Assembly (NCBI RefSeq): GCF_932294415.1
Contig: NC_065541.1
Location: 33,947,790 to 34,011,789, forward strand
Direction of reading: 5' to 3'
DNA length: 64,000 bases
DNA from: Quercus robur
Lineage: Eukaryota > Streptophyta > Magnoliopsida > Fagales > Fagaceae
Of this stretch, positions 10,245 through 22,183 are shown one piece after another. Position 1 is the first letter of the stretch, and each line of letters opens with the position of its first letter. The position numbers and the translations under genes are program-made. Under the pieces are notes generated by a model, which worked only from the letters and a program-made list of their open reading frames with translations, made no database searches and was not told the origin of the DNA.

Positions 10245-12687
10245 ATGGTAACAACTTCCTCAAACAAATCCAAGATTATAGTATACTGCTAAATTGAAAT
10301 AAATTTGTTAATGATTTCTCTCTCTCCTACTCTTAATTGTAACAGGTTTTGGTTGTTACACATGGTGACAAAGATGGTGCAAATGATGGAACTGTGGTAG
10401 ATTTCCGAGGAAACCCTGTGGACAAGTCCAAGACAGGAGGATGGTTGGCTGCAGGGCTCATCCTAGGTGATACTTGGTTGTTACTAGCATGATTCATGTG
10501 TCTTAACATTATTCTGAGGCCAGTTTTTGAACTCCATCACAATTTTTGTGCAGCAACTGAACTGTCTGAAAGGATATGTGTGATGGGCATATCCATGAAT
10601 TTAGTGACATATTTGGTTGAAATTTTGCATATTCCATCAGCAAAATCTGCAACCATTGTGACTAACTTCATGGGCACTCTCAATCTTCTTGGTCTCCTAG
10701 GAGGTTTCTTGGCTGATGCTAAACTTGGCCGGTACTTGGCAGTTGCAACCTTTGGAGCCATAACTGCTTTGGTAAGTTTTAAGCTACAATATGATCCCAC
10801 AAGTTTCAAATCTATATATAATATTACTGCTGATGCTCCTGACCTTGCACCAGGGGGTGACCTTGTTAACATTGGCTACAACAATTCCTAGCATGAGGCC
10901 CCCTTTATGCGATAGCTACAGAAATCAACAACATCTGTGTATTGAGGCCAATGGCCAGCAACTGGCTATGCTCTATGCTGCACTCTATATCATAGCACTG
11001 GGTGGTGGAGGAATAAAATCCAATGTCTCCGGCTTCGGATCTGATCAATTTGATCAGAACGACCCCAAGGAAGAAAAGGACATGATCTTCTTCTTCAATA
11101 GGTTCTATTTTGGCATTAGCATCGGGTCCTTATTCTCTGTAATAGTGCTTGTGTACATACAGGATAACGTGGGAAGAGGGTGGGGGTATGGAATTTCAGC
11201 AGGGACAATGGTCATAGCTGTTGCTGTATTACTCTGTGGGACACCATGGTATCGATTTAAGAGGCCTCAGGGGAGCCCTTTGACTGTAATATGGAGGGTA
11301 CTAATCTTGGCATGGAAGAAGAGGGGTCATCCATATCCTTCTCACCACAGCCTTCTGAATGAGTACCAAAGCTCCAGGGTTCCACACACTGAGAAGTTCA
11401 AGTAAGTATGCCTTCCCAGCAGTTAAAACTTAAATAATAACAATAATAATAATAATAATGAAGTGACACCATAATTCAGGCCTTCAGCATCTTTTCATAA
11501 TGTTTAACTGATTTTAGAGTAAATAAAATAATACATCATGTGTAAATCACATGGTATCTAAGAACTGAAAATTGCTAAACTTTATCATTTGAGAATGCTA
11601 AGTATTTGAACACACACACGCGGGGAGAGAAGAGAATGTCTTAAAGAAACTGACAATAGTGTATATCCAAAAGAAACTGACATTACTGAACTTGATAGAA
11701 CTTTACAAGTCATTTCATATTTCATCTGCAATGGAAGAAGCTATGAACTCTTGGGCAATATTTTCATTGATTTTAACAACAATAATTTTCCTGTGCATGT
11801 GAATGGTTAGATGTCTTGACAAGGCTGCAATCCTGGATGGTTTTGCCGGTGCCAGTGAAAACAAAAACAACCCTTGGATAGTGTCAACTGTGACCCAAGT
11901 TGAAGAGGTGAAAATGGTACTAAAGCTGATGCCCATCTGGTCAACATGCATCCTCTTCTGGACAGTCTACTCTCAAATGACTACCTTTACCATAGAGCAA
12001 GCCACCTTCATGAACCGTAAAATAGGCTCCTTTGATATTCCTTCGGGTTCTTTCTCTACTTTTCTTTTCATCACCATTCTCCTTTTTACTTCCCTAAATG
12101 AGAAACTCTTTGTCCCTCTTGCTCGAAAAATCACCCACAATGTCCAAGGAATAACAAGCCTTCAAAGGATTGGGATTGGGCTCATTTTCTCAATAGCAGC
12201 TATGGTTGCTGCTGCAGTTATTGAGAAACAGAGGAGGGAAATTGCAGTTCAACAGAATCACAAAATACGTGCTTTCTGGCTAGTACCTCAGTACTTTCTA
12301 GTGGGTGCTGGAGAAGCTTTTGTCTATGTTGGACAGCTTGAATTTTTCATCAGAGAGGCACCAGAGAGGATGAAATCCATGAGCACAGGGCTTTTCCTAA
12401 GCACCATCTCCATGGGTTTCTTTGTTAGCAGTTTGTTGGTGTCTATTGTGGAAAAAGTGACCAACAAGAGCTGGCTCAAGAGCGATTTAAATATGGGAAA
12501 GGTAGACAACTTTTACTGGCTGCTTGCAGTGCTCGGATTACTGAATTTCTTCATTTTTCTTACGTTTGCAATGAGACACCAATACAAAGAGAAGCAGCAT
12601 ATCAGTACTTATGACAATGGGGAAAAGGAGCTTAAGACTTTAAATGGTCTTACAGTTGATAAAACAGAAGAGAAGGTGAGTATTTAG
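10245..12687 (+). CDS. NPF6.4: NRT1/PTR family (NPF6.4/NRT1.3-type) nitrate/peptide transporter
   Basis: Proton-coupled major-facilitator transporter of the plasma membrane, POT/PTR2 family. Exons: 10245-10280, 10346-10466, 10554-10771, 10854-11401, 11811-12687. Every junction is GT-AG and in phase, giving 599 residues, the usual NPF length. The start lies in a 12-codon first exon after an A-run; the 65 bp first intron is short but usable. Readable marks: DFRGNPVDKSKTGGW (about 28-42), the ExxER proton-coupling motif as ELSER (55-59), LGGFLADAKLGRY (101-113), NVSGFGSDQFD, FFNRFYF, VPHTEKFKCLDKAAI in the central loop, and WLVPQYFLVGAGEAF near the C-terminal half. Identity to my memory of Arabidopsis NRT1.3 is high throughout. 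The residue equal to Thr101 of NRT1.1 (dual-affinity phosphosite) is Ala115, and that equal to its nitrate-binding His356 is Tyr361, as in NRT1.3. Substrate therefore cannot be assumed to be high-affinity nitrate. Confidence 0.95.
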
Positions 12688-12694
12688 GCAATGG

Positions 12695-12758
12695 AGGGAC
12701 CCTAGCATGTATGTATGCTTTCAAGGGACCCTAGCATGTCTGTATGCTTTCAAGGGAC
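12695..12758 (+). repeat. tandem 29 bp duplication in the transporter 3' UTR
   Basis: Two copies of a 29 bp unit starting AGGGACCCTAGCATGT (12695-12723 and 12724-12752, one mismatch) plus a six-base third start. It sits eight bases after the stop codon, so it is probably transcribed. Confidence 0.9.
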
Positions 12759-13229
12759 TTGCAGTACTATTTGGTCCCAGATATTGTTAAATTAATGTGT
12801 TTCACCCTCATAAATCATCACATGGTAATCGGTCATTTGATCCCTATTAAATATTTTGTGATTTATGAAAATGTCACATTAATGTGCGTTCTCAATGTTC
12901 ATGAACATTCTTAATTAACTACATCTGCAAATCAGGCATTCATCAAAAGAAAACCGTTCACTAAATTGCAGATATAAATTAAAAGGGTACCAGGTTGTAG
13001 GATTTCTCCATAGAGCAACTTCTAACCTGATAATGTTTCCAGCTGAGAATCACAAGACTCAAAACAAAATATAGAATTTAATAAACAACTGGGTCCATTG
13101 ATACATTAGTAAACTAGACAAAGCATCAAGCTTACTGAATTGGCAACGATTCTGGAAAAACTGTCTACTTAACAACAAATCCACATATAAAAAGCTTAGA
13201 GCTGACCACTGAAAAAAATGCATAGACCC
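12759..13229. other. convergent intergenic spacer
   Basis: About 470 bp between the 3' ends of the transporter (+) and uL30m (-). It must carry both polyadenylation regions. No repeat or extra gene seen. Confidence 0.5.
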
Positions 13230-13637
13230 TTACGAAGAATCACTTGCTGAAGCAGGTAGGTGATTTATGACCAATGGGGGACGTAAAGCCTGGTGGTTTG
13301 CCTCCTTTTGTTTGCGAGCCTTGTACATCTCTTCCGTCTCAATCACTATCAATCTCTTGACCTGATTGGGTTATAAAATTACTAAACAGAACAAGTATAG
13401 ATACGCAATTTCAAGCAAAGGATGAATTCAGTGTAATATTGAAACCTGTTGGAGCATTCCCCTGACAGTAGGAGTATTCCATCGCATGACAGTTCGGTTG
13501 CACTTGCGCAGACGCAATGCCTCTAAAGTGCGCCGGTGAAGTCTCCTTGTCCCTGGAATTCCCCTCACCAAAGTTATATATAGGTTAGGGCTCCATGCGA
13601 TTGGGGCACAGGCTTTGTAAGCCTTGAATGCATTCAT
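13230..13637 (-). CDS. mitochondrial-type ribosomal protein uL30 (L30 family)
   Basis: Large-subunit ribosomal protein of the bacterial L30 type. Coding exons on the minus strand: 13446-13637 (64 codons from ATG) and 13230-13361 (43 codons plus TAA), joined in phase through an 84 bp GT-AG intron. The 107-residue product has the L30 signature 'LYITLVRGIPGTRRLHRRT' (about 21-39) followed by LEALRLRKCNRTVMRWNTP and 'VRGMLQQVKRLIVIETEEMY', and a plant-specific tail rich in K, P and S. Length and sequence agree with the Arabidopsis L30-family protein of about 109 residues. A splice-acceptor-like CTGTGTAG just before the ATG suggests a 5' UTR intron, so the promoter is probably near 14100-14250. 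Organellar location is from the family; there is no long presequence. Confidence 0.92.
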
Positions 13638-15486
13638 GTCTTCACCTTTGATCTACACAGTACACGGTAATCTCTAAGCACTACTCCAATATCCTTCTGT
13701 ATATATAAAAATTGCGTGGAGCATAATTCACTTTCTATGCCATGGTTAAATATCACCATTATTCAATAGTAAGAAATTTGCTTAAAGTCCCAGACATTTG
13801 AGGACAAAGCCTTTGTTTAGTATAAAATAGCAAACATAAACACCACAGAAATTGCTAAAATAGTAAAATCAAGCATCCCAATCAAAGTACTGGCTACATT
13901 ATTATGCTCCTTGATGCACGATTAAGGGTTTCATACACATGGAATTAGCTTTAATGGATTTGATTCCGTTTTCTTTTTAAATTTATCTCTCGATGTGAAC
14001 TCAACCATAATTAACCAATAGTCCAAGGTAAAACAAAAAAAAAAAAAAAAAAAATATATCAGACTTCTGGAAACGACATAAAAGCAGATGAAGAAACTCT
14101 GAGAGAGAGAGAGAGAGAGAGACCTGGCTTGGGGGTGGGTGGGACTCGAGCTCGCAACTAAGCTCAAACCTTGCGATGATGGAGGCGAGGGCTTTTGGAG
14201 AATGAAGCCAAGAAAGAAGAGAGGTAAGCGTAACAGTGTGTGTTTTTTTTTTCAAGGCCCATTCAAATTTAAGCCCACTACTATCAAACCCAAACTTCTT
14301 TTTTTTTTTTTTAATAAATTAGTATTAATAATTTGTCTACGGTTTTTAACTAGTTTTTATTTTTTAACCCTTTAACCTATCTAATACTCAGGCAAATTTT
14401 GACGCAATAAAGTAGTAACAAGTAACTAGAAGTCAAGAATTTTGTAATTTAACTGGTTGAAATCTTCTAGTATTTCTAACATAGGTATCCATGATTGAAA
14501 TATTTTTTTTCTCTCAACTATCGAATTAAAAAAAGAAAAAGAAAATTACTACTAACTAATGAACTCTTTTCAAATGACATTGTTTTCTCTTATCAACATG
14601 GCTCTATCTTGCACGGATTTTTCCTATTTTAAAGACGTTAACGATGGCTTACCAATCAACGGTTGTTTGGTTGTAAGACAATGACAAGAGCAATGTAAAG
14701 TAGCAATTATAGAGACACTTATGGATTGTTCTTCAGGTTGATATACACAAGGGCTAGGAGGTACTGTACAACACTTATTATGCTAGTTAAATCAAAATTA
14801 ATTTTAGGTTGACTAATTTTTTTTAGTTAAGTCAAATACTTGAAAATTTGAAAAACATTTCATGGCGAAACAAAATATAATTAATTCATAGTATCTTCTT
14901 GGGAGGAGGACAATTCATAATATTCCATTCTATTAAATTGATAAATGAACATTTCCATACTTTTACCCAAGCTGGCCTAATAAAAAATTGGCCCAATCAG
15001 CAACAACCATAATCATTATTTTCTATCTCCTTACTCATAATTATAATAATTAAAAAAAAAAAAAAGTGAAACAAAGAAGAAGAAAAAAACAAACAGAAAA
15101 TGAAAAAAGTTATGACACTTCTTAATGTAACTAACAAAGATATTCAAGATTTAAATCTTCCTTCTCCGATGAACCATTGAATTAAAAAAAAAAAAAATGA
15201 TAGTGGTTTTTCAATTCTTGTACATATAAATAATAATAATAAAAAAAGGCTGGTTTTTAAGTTATGATAAGATTTATTACGGCAAACCTGTCGCCTTTAC
15301 AGTTGCATAACATGTCTTGAAAGAGTTGAGGTTAACAACTCGTCATTCCTCGTAACATTTTCTGGTAACTAAACTCACCGAACCCAGCCTCAACCTGAAC
15401 AAATCCCGATTGTGGACTGGCTCCATTCCATGTTTTGGTCTCAAAATCAAAATCATAAACAAAGCAAAGAAGGAAAACATTGAACA
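13638..15486. other. divergent spacer between uL30m and the RRM gene
   Basis: It holds the probable 5' UTR exon and intron of uL30m and the promoters of both genes. Simple tracts: A-run 14033-14052, (GA)n 14100-14122, T-runs 14245-14254 and 14299-14313, A-runs 15051-15065 and 15185-15196. Short reading frames here are built from these tracts. Confidence 0.5.
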
Positions 15487-16773
15487 ATGAAGAACGCTAT
15501 GGGTATGGTGTTCCTTGCCAGAAGAATACTAACAAAGGCCAACTGCCCAGCTTCAAAACTGCGATACTATTCTTCCCCACCCTCCTCTCCTCCCCCTAAC
15601 AATAAGCTCTTTGTTGGAGGTCTCTCTCTCTCTCTCTCTCTACAAACACATACTACATTTGTAACTATAACTCAATGTCCTAGTGCTTTTTGTTATGCTT
15701 ATATATATATTTATAATGATGGTGCCTTTTGGGTTTATCAGGTTTATCATGGTCAGTGGACGAGAAGTCCCTGACTGACGCTTTTTCTTCCTTTGGAGAG
15801 GTCACTGAAGGTAATGTGAAAACAATACTCGAGCGTATTCTCTTATGTTGTTCACAAGTTATTTGACAAAAAGTCTGACTGATCTCCACTGTCATTGGTT
15901 TTTGTTAAAGAATCAGTTTTTTGCTGTTAAATAATGGAAAATGTTCTTTAATTAAAGATGTATTAGCCAAATACATGTGTGTAAGAAGTAAAAACTGGAA
16001 TTATTATAATTTACTAGCATGCATATACTCTCATGTAGATATGGATGTTCTAGTAGTCACACAGTCAACTAATTAAGTTAGTCGCTAACAAGATTATGCA
16101 CTAGCACACGCTCGTTCAGACTTGGGTTTTCAAGTGCTTTCTTGATATGTGAAGGGAGCATCAATGGACTCTTTATAGGCGGTGGGTTTTTTTAAAGCAA
16201 GTTAAATAGTTACGCCTTTGCTGGTGAATGTAGCATTTAGGAAATATCTATGGTAATCCGGTACTGAAAAACTCATAAAAGTATTAGTGATTTAACTATA
16301 GTAATCTAAAATAAAATTATATGTTTACTCTCACTATATATGGTGATGATATCAGAAGTGGTTTCCTTTAGATGTACCATATAAGTATGTTGAATTTTTG
16401 TTCTTAAGTACTATGGTGTGTAAATTATGTGACTGTTTGAATTGTAGTGAATATACTTTATGATAAAGACACCGGAAGGTCTAGAGGCTTTGGGTTTGTT
16501 AATTTTTCAAAGGAAGATGATGCAAGATGTGCAAAGGATGCTATGGATGGGAAGGTTAGCTTGTGCTTATAAGAATCATATACCTTAAATGAAATTCCCA
16601 AAGTATCTTCTATGTGAGTTATTGATTAATACTGCTGATTGTGGTGGATTTGGTTTCAGGCATTGTTAGGTCGACCACTGCGGATAAGCTTTGCTCTTGA
16701 GAAGGTTCGTGGTGGTCCTGTTGTAGTTCCTCATCTTTCAAAAATTGGAGATATTGCAACTCGCAATACTTAA
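15487..16773 (+). CDS. small organelle-targeted RRM RNA-binding protein (S-RBP11-like)
   Basis: Single RRM protein probably imported into mitochondria and binding organellar RNA. Exons: 15487-15619, 15742-15810, 16448-16554, 16660-16773; phases fit and the product is 140 residues. Residues 1-39 form a presequence rich in R, K, S and A (ARRILTKANCPASKLRYYSS), typical of mitochondrial targeting. The RRM follows: RNP2 as KLFVGGLSW (40-48), RNP1 as RGFGFVNF (80-87), ending in GRPLRISFA. A short tail (VRGGPVVVPHLSKIG) lacks the glycine-rich domain of GRPs. The first intron is only 122 bp and opens with (CT)n directly at the donor. Best match from memory is Arabidopsis S-RBP11 (At5g06210), but other small organellar RRM proteins are close. 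Confidence 0.9.
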
Positions 16774-17570
16774 ATGCCCTGGTAATTTATGTCAATATCT
16801 TTGGTGAAAAATGACAAATGAGAGCTGGAATACCCTTAATTTGTATATGATGCTTTTCATCCTTAAAGTAAAATGAATGGTGAATGTGAGAAGTCAACTA
16901 TCAATCAGTTTATATGCTAATGTATTGAATTCTGAGATAATTGAGAATGCTTTTTTAATTGGTTTAGATAGAAGATTTTGTAAACTGGAATTCAGCGGTC
17001 TGATGAACTGCATCAGAACCATGGGTTTCACTTCCAGCTGCCAAGTGACCCCCTCCCTCCAAAACCCTTCTCTCTGTGGCCATTCAGCCTTGGCTGCCTT
17101 GGTTCTCCCCATAGGATAAACTGCCTTCCTGCTTTGGTTACTAAAACCCAATCCCTCCCCTAGTAAAGATGTCAATACCATTTGGGCTGAAGGCCATTGA
17201 CTCCATGTTTTTGTTTGGAGCAATTACAATGGGCTCTGTGTTTCTTTAGCTATTACTGTGAAACTTCTTTGATCAGTGTAAATCAACGAGAAAACAATTG
17301 ATCCGTATTTAGGCATGTCTGTGTGTGTTATTCTGTGGAGGTGGCAGTAAATAAAATGATATTATGGTGTCACTCGATCTTTTTTCTCATCCTTCTCCAC
17401 TTTTTAACTTATTTGAAAATTTGTGCACACACATTTCAGCAACCCTCTTCAACTGTCATTTTGTATCCCTGCCCCCCTTTTTTTGTTTTAGTTTTTCACT
17501 AGGAAACAATCAGGGGTGGAACTATGTTATGGCTTGGGGGCCATCCTCCCTCCCCCCCCTTAAAAAATGA

Positions 17571-17608
<38 letters not shown>

Positions 17609-18321
17609 GAAATTTCTGGTTCTGCCCTTGAAAACAATTTTCTGTTATCTACCACACCACAAATTTCTCTTCTTTGCTATAATAATAAATATTTTATTCT
17701 TGGATCCTTCCTGTATTATTTGTGTGCTTTCCTTGATATAAATTTAGAGACTAGTTTATCAAGTGAGACTTATTATCCCAAAGAAATTATTCTTAAGCAG
17801 GTTGTGAATTTCGTAAAAGTTCAACTTTTATTAGTCCTGGGTTCATTCACGCAAAGAACCCATAGCCTGGATAATGCCCTTCAGCCTTCTAGGTTCTAAA
17901 GTTTTAAAATTTCAAAAAATTTATGTTGACTTATCTCCTAGTTTCATGTTCTTTTCTTCTTGGAGCCCTATGAAATTATTATTTTTCAAAGAGGAGAGAA
18001 AATTTGGCTTTTGTGCCGATTGAGAACATTAAGCTTCACAATACTCCATTTTTTTCCCTCTATGTTTCTCTTTATGGATTGAAAAATTCTATAGAATAAA
18101 TATGCTTTGATTGTCTACATTGTGTATCTGATCTTTTTATGACCATTTCCCTGTTGAAGTGCTTATTGAGCACGCTCCTGAAATTTTTTGCTGTGTTTTA
18201 AAATTTTGGAGAACGATTATAATACTGGAGGGCCAAAGTAGTAAGCAGTGTTGCAGACATAACTACTTTGAATGGCTAGCAGGAAGTGAATAAGCCCCTG
18301 CCATATGTTTGAGGGAAATAT
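16774..18321. other. gene-free stretch downstream of the RRM gene
   Basis: No gene recognised. A (GA)n tract (17576-17606) follows a T/C-rich stretch with 'cccccccc'. Short reading frames on both strands here have no recognisable domain. Confidence 0.5.
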
Positions 18322-18806
18322 ACATAAAAAGGCATAAATTTATACCCTATTTCATATTAGGTCCCAAGTTTTTTATTTTTCAATTAAAGCCTTAACTTAT
18401 GACACTGTTTCAATTTGAAGCCCCTATCTATCTCTTTTATTCATTTCCAGTATTCTAGGCAGTAACAGAGTAGAGAAAAATGGAAAACTTTTGATAAACT
18501 TAATGTTTCACCTAGGTAATCAGTTTCAATAATTTGGCAACCATTGTCTCACTTTAAGCTCTCTCTCTCTCTCTTCAATGGCATCCAAATTGATTTATAA
18601 ACAAGCCCCAGTTGAGATATAGAGTTTAATTAATGGTTTTCCATTTTTCTCTATTCCGTTAAAGCCCAAAATAAATGAATTGCATAGTGAAGATGGACAG
18701 AGGCTTCAAATTGAAACAATTGCATAAATTTGGGACTTTAATTGAAAAAATTAAAATCGTGGGACTTAATCTGGAATCATAATATAATTGTTGAACCTTT
18801 TTATGT
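18322..18806. mobile_element. long-TIR non-autonomous DNA element (foldback/MITE)
   Basis: The left 160 bp or so and the right 160 bp or so are imperfect inverted copies of each other. For example 'tttcaattaaag', 'tgtttcaatttgaagcc' and 'agagaaaaatggaaaac' on the left all recur inverted on the right. The outermost match is ACATAAAAAGG / CCTTTTTATGT. The short centre holds (CT)n. No coding sequence. No clear target duplication could be fixed, so the superfamily is open (Mutator-type is likely from TIR length). Confidence 0.7.
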
Positions 18807-21500
18807 AATAAACAGTTTCCTTTTGCCTGGTCTCCGTGTGTATTAGAGTATATGGCACATTTGTATGGAGCACTATTGAGACTTGCTCAAGCCAATGATT
18901 TTATAATAACTAAATGGTATTAAAGGCTTTGTTGAGCTTTAGTCAAAGATGTAAGGAATTGAAAACCTTACTCTTACAATTCTAGTACTAATAGTGAGGT
19001 TCAAATACTATACTGAAGATGTTAATGTTAAAATAGGAGTAGAAAATGTTTGAGAGAAAATAGAACATTCACATCTTTAGTAACATATGATCATGCCTCT
19101 GAATTCAACTAAAGCTTAGATAGGCCTGCTTAAAGTACACTCATAAAAGCACAAAGTTATAAGGTGGGAGTTGGATGTTGGCTTTACAAGTGCCTAAACT
19201 ACCTTGGGAGTTGAGCACTTCTTTTGGAGAAGACTTGGGGCTTACACGTATAAGGCCTTCATCTACTCCTCTCCTTCTCCTTAATTACTTACCAAAAGTA
19301 CATACACAAATACATCTGCTGCCCCCAGCGCCCAGCCACACTTGGGAGGGAAAGGCAAATGCAATATTTTTTCTGGTGAACATATATAAAGTTTGTGTAG
19401 TTTAATGGGAGTTCTGAGAGTATGATTAGTATTTCTTTACTTTCTGGAAGGTATTATAGTTTCATTTATGTGTGACTGATTCACTGGTCTTTAGGATACT
19501 TGAACTTTATCAAGGAATTGAATCATTTAGAGAATACATCAACCATTGTTGTTGTTCCCTCTCAAGTAGTGTCATTAATAGAGGCAGTAAAGCTTATTCT
19601 TCTTCAGATTACTATTTTCATCAATAATCTTAGACTTACATAAAACATTTTTAGAGGTTAGTAGTTTGATTTATTAAATTACCTTTTTCTGTAATTTCTA
19701 TGCTTCTGTATCTAAGCTCATAGTCCCAATTTGCCTCCGCAGGTCTTTACAATCTTCAAATCACTTCATCGCTTTAACCTTTTTCCTTGGCCATTGCCAT
19801 AACTGGTATTATTTGTGCATGTTTAACAATCTGGACTGTGTTACCCTTTTATTGTATCCTACGCGAAAGCTACTAGATTGATCTGGTTGTATAATTTATG
19901 TTACGTTTTCTATTTCTCAAATTGTCCTAATCTCGCTTATGAAAGTTTGTCGGAACATTTTATGCCATAAAATGAAAACACTGTTTTTAATCTCACGTTT
20001 CTAATATAAAATCAGTGCCTTCTCACTCCATTGTCATATGCGCATGCTATAGTCATCTGTTTAATCCCTGATCACAATAGGCCACACGTAGTACCAGTTG
20101 TGATTTGGTCCTCTCCCATTTAAATCCTCAAATTTTCTCTGTTTTTTAGCTAGATGTAAGAGACAGTATTTATGTGATTTTGTGTTGTGTACTAGGGTTT
20201 TTTGAGACCTTTGACTTGTGCCCAACTATTTAATGGAGTTCTATGGTGAAGGGTTTGGTGATTGGAGAGGTGAATGTGGATGTTGATTATGGACAGCTAC
20301 ATATGAAGCTTTATCACTTGTAAGTAGTAACTCTGACCTGCCTTTTCTCTTTCAAGAGTGGGTGATTCAGCCCGAACTCCAATGATTGGGCCAAAACCAT
20401 AAACACCGAACTTCCTCACAGTTTAGATAACTAGATATTAAAGAGGTGGGTTGCTTCTATACATACTAGGCCCCGAGATCAATCATGATGTGCATAACGT
20501 CACATTGTATTGTACTGAGGCACTAATTATATTATTGAACACTAGTTTTGAATCACGTGTAAATTACAATTAGAGAATGTTAATAATAAACAATATTATA
20601 ATTCTCACATTATTTTTTAATTATAATTAATTTCTTTATATCATTTAGAATGTGCACTAATAATTTATATACAACGGTAGCTGGATGTGCATAATGTACA
20701 TGAGAGATCAATGTTTCAAAGATAGCTAGAAATCTACATTTCCTACAACATATAATAGTGAGCAAATACAAGACTTCTAAACTTAATTGAATCTAAAGAT
20801 GCTATAATTGATGCTTAAGTGGCGTCGATAAATGGAATATTTGAGCTTTGCCTAGAGGAGTAGACTCAATTCTCTTTGTTTTTACTAATCTTTTTGTTGG
20901 TTTGCAAAAGTAAAGTCATATTAGATTCCTGAGAAAAGATAAGCAACATAAATAAATGTCAAGTAAATTGACCAAAAATATATAAGTGCTTAAGTAAAAA
21001 GCATGTAATATTACACAGCATTATGAAAAATGAACTTACAAAAATGAAATAGGACCTAAAGAATATAGAATGTATTTCTTTTGAACTTATATCATCAATC
21101 TCACCCTGAAACCAGATCAAATATTAAAATAAGATTAAATTTCATAGACATAGAAAATTGATATGCATGATGAAATGAACAAATATACACCATGCAGAAT
21201 AGATTGAAAAAAAGTTATAAAGACTCTCTATCACATTTTAATTAAGTTTCTATCACCTTGTTTCTCCAAAGAAAAAAAGCTTCTATCCCCACAGAACCAT
21301 TCACAGTTCAGAATCCACCAAAGAGCTTGAAGATTAACTATCCAAGGTAACTTTTAAGCATAGGATTTCATTGAATTTTGGGGTTTATGGGGATAAAGGA
21401 AATGGACTGGTATCAATACCCAACAATAAAGTACAGAGAATGTTAACCCCTAAGAATAAATACCCAAAAAGTAATGTTAGTCTCTACAGATGTTTCAATA
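18807..21500. other. gene-free stretch
   Basis: Ordinary AT-rich sequence with no recognised gene or repeat family. A short frame at 19175-19405 has no domain I recognise. Confidence 0.45.
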
Positions 21501-21508
21501 CCCAACAA

Positions 21509-22175
21509 TAGGGGTGTTCGCGGTGCGGTGTAGTGTGGTTTTAGGTCATTTTCAGCACCGTACTTTGCGGTGCGGTTTAGCTAAAACCATAACTACACCG
21601 CACCTTATTTTTACGGTCACATACGCGGTGTGGTGTGGTGCGGTTTAAAATTTAACCAAAACCATAACAGTACCGCACCTCATTTTTGCGGTCACATATG
21701 CGGTGCGGTGTATAAAATGTGATTTGAATGATTTGAAATTGGTATATATTTCAAATTTTGGTTCAAAACTAGTTTTTCTACCCAGTCCAAAACTAGTTTT
21801 TCTCTTTATTTTGGTCCAAGTTTTAAACTATTAAGCTAGTTTTTCTTTATTTTGGGCTAGCTTTCTTAATCAACACTTGCTAGGGTTATCAACTTTTTTT
21901 TTTTTTTGGGGGAAAATTAGGGTTATTAAACTATTAATAATATATATAATATTAAAAATAATTAAATATATTAATATATAGAGAGGGTGCGGTGTGGTGC
22001 GGTGCGGTTTGTGCGGTTTTCTTATTATAAAATTACAAACCGCACTGCACCATGCGGTGTGGTGTGGTGTGGTGTGGTGTGGTGCACTATTATTTGCGGT
22101 GCAGTGTGGTTATGCTATTTTGCAGGTAGTTTTGGTGCGATCTTTGTGGTTTATGCGGTTTGTTGAACACCCCTA
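21509..22175. mobile_element. non-autonomous hAT-type element
   Basis: 667 bp with terminal inverted repeats TAGGGGTGTTC / GAACACCCCTA and a perfect 8 bp target duplication CCCAACAA (21501-21508 and 22176-22183). 8 bp duplications with these ends mark hAT elements. The inside is full of the phrase GCGGTGCGGTGTGGTG in both orientations, mostly near the two ends (21520-21715 and 21985-22160), so it can fold strongly. No transposase frame. Confidence 0.88.
21893..21917 (-). mobile_element. possible micro-retroinsertion inside the hAT element
   Basis: TAGGGTTATCAA (21881-21892) and TAGGGTTATTAA (21918-21929), one mismatch, bracket 25 bases made of C, a T-run and GGGGGAAAAT (minus strand: ATTTTCCCCC-A14). 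It is younger than the hAT element, since it lies in it. Confidence 0.5.
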
Positions 22176-22183
22176 CCCAACAA

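Noticed and set aside
13931-14375. Overlapping frames on both strands near the uL30m leader
   Set aside because: Built on (GA)n, A- and T-runs in untranslated sequence.
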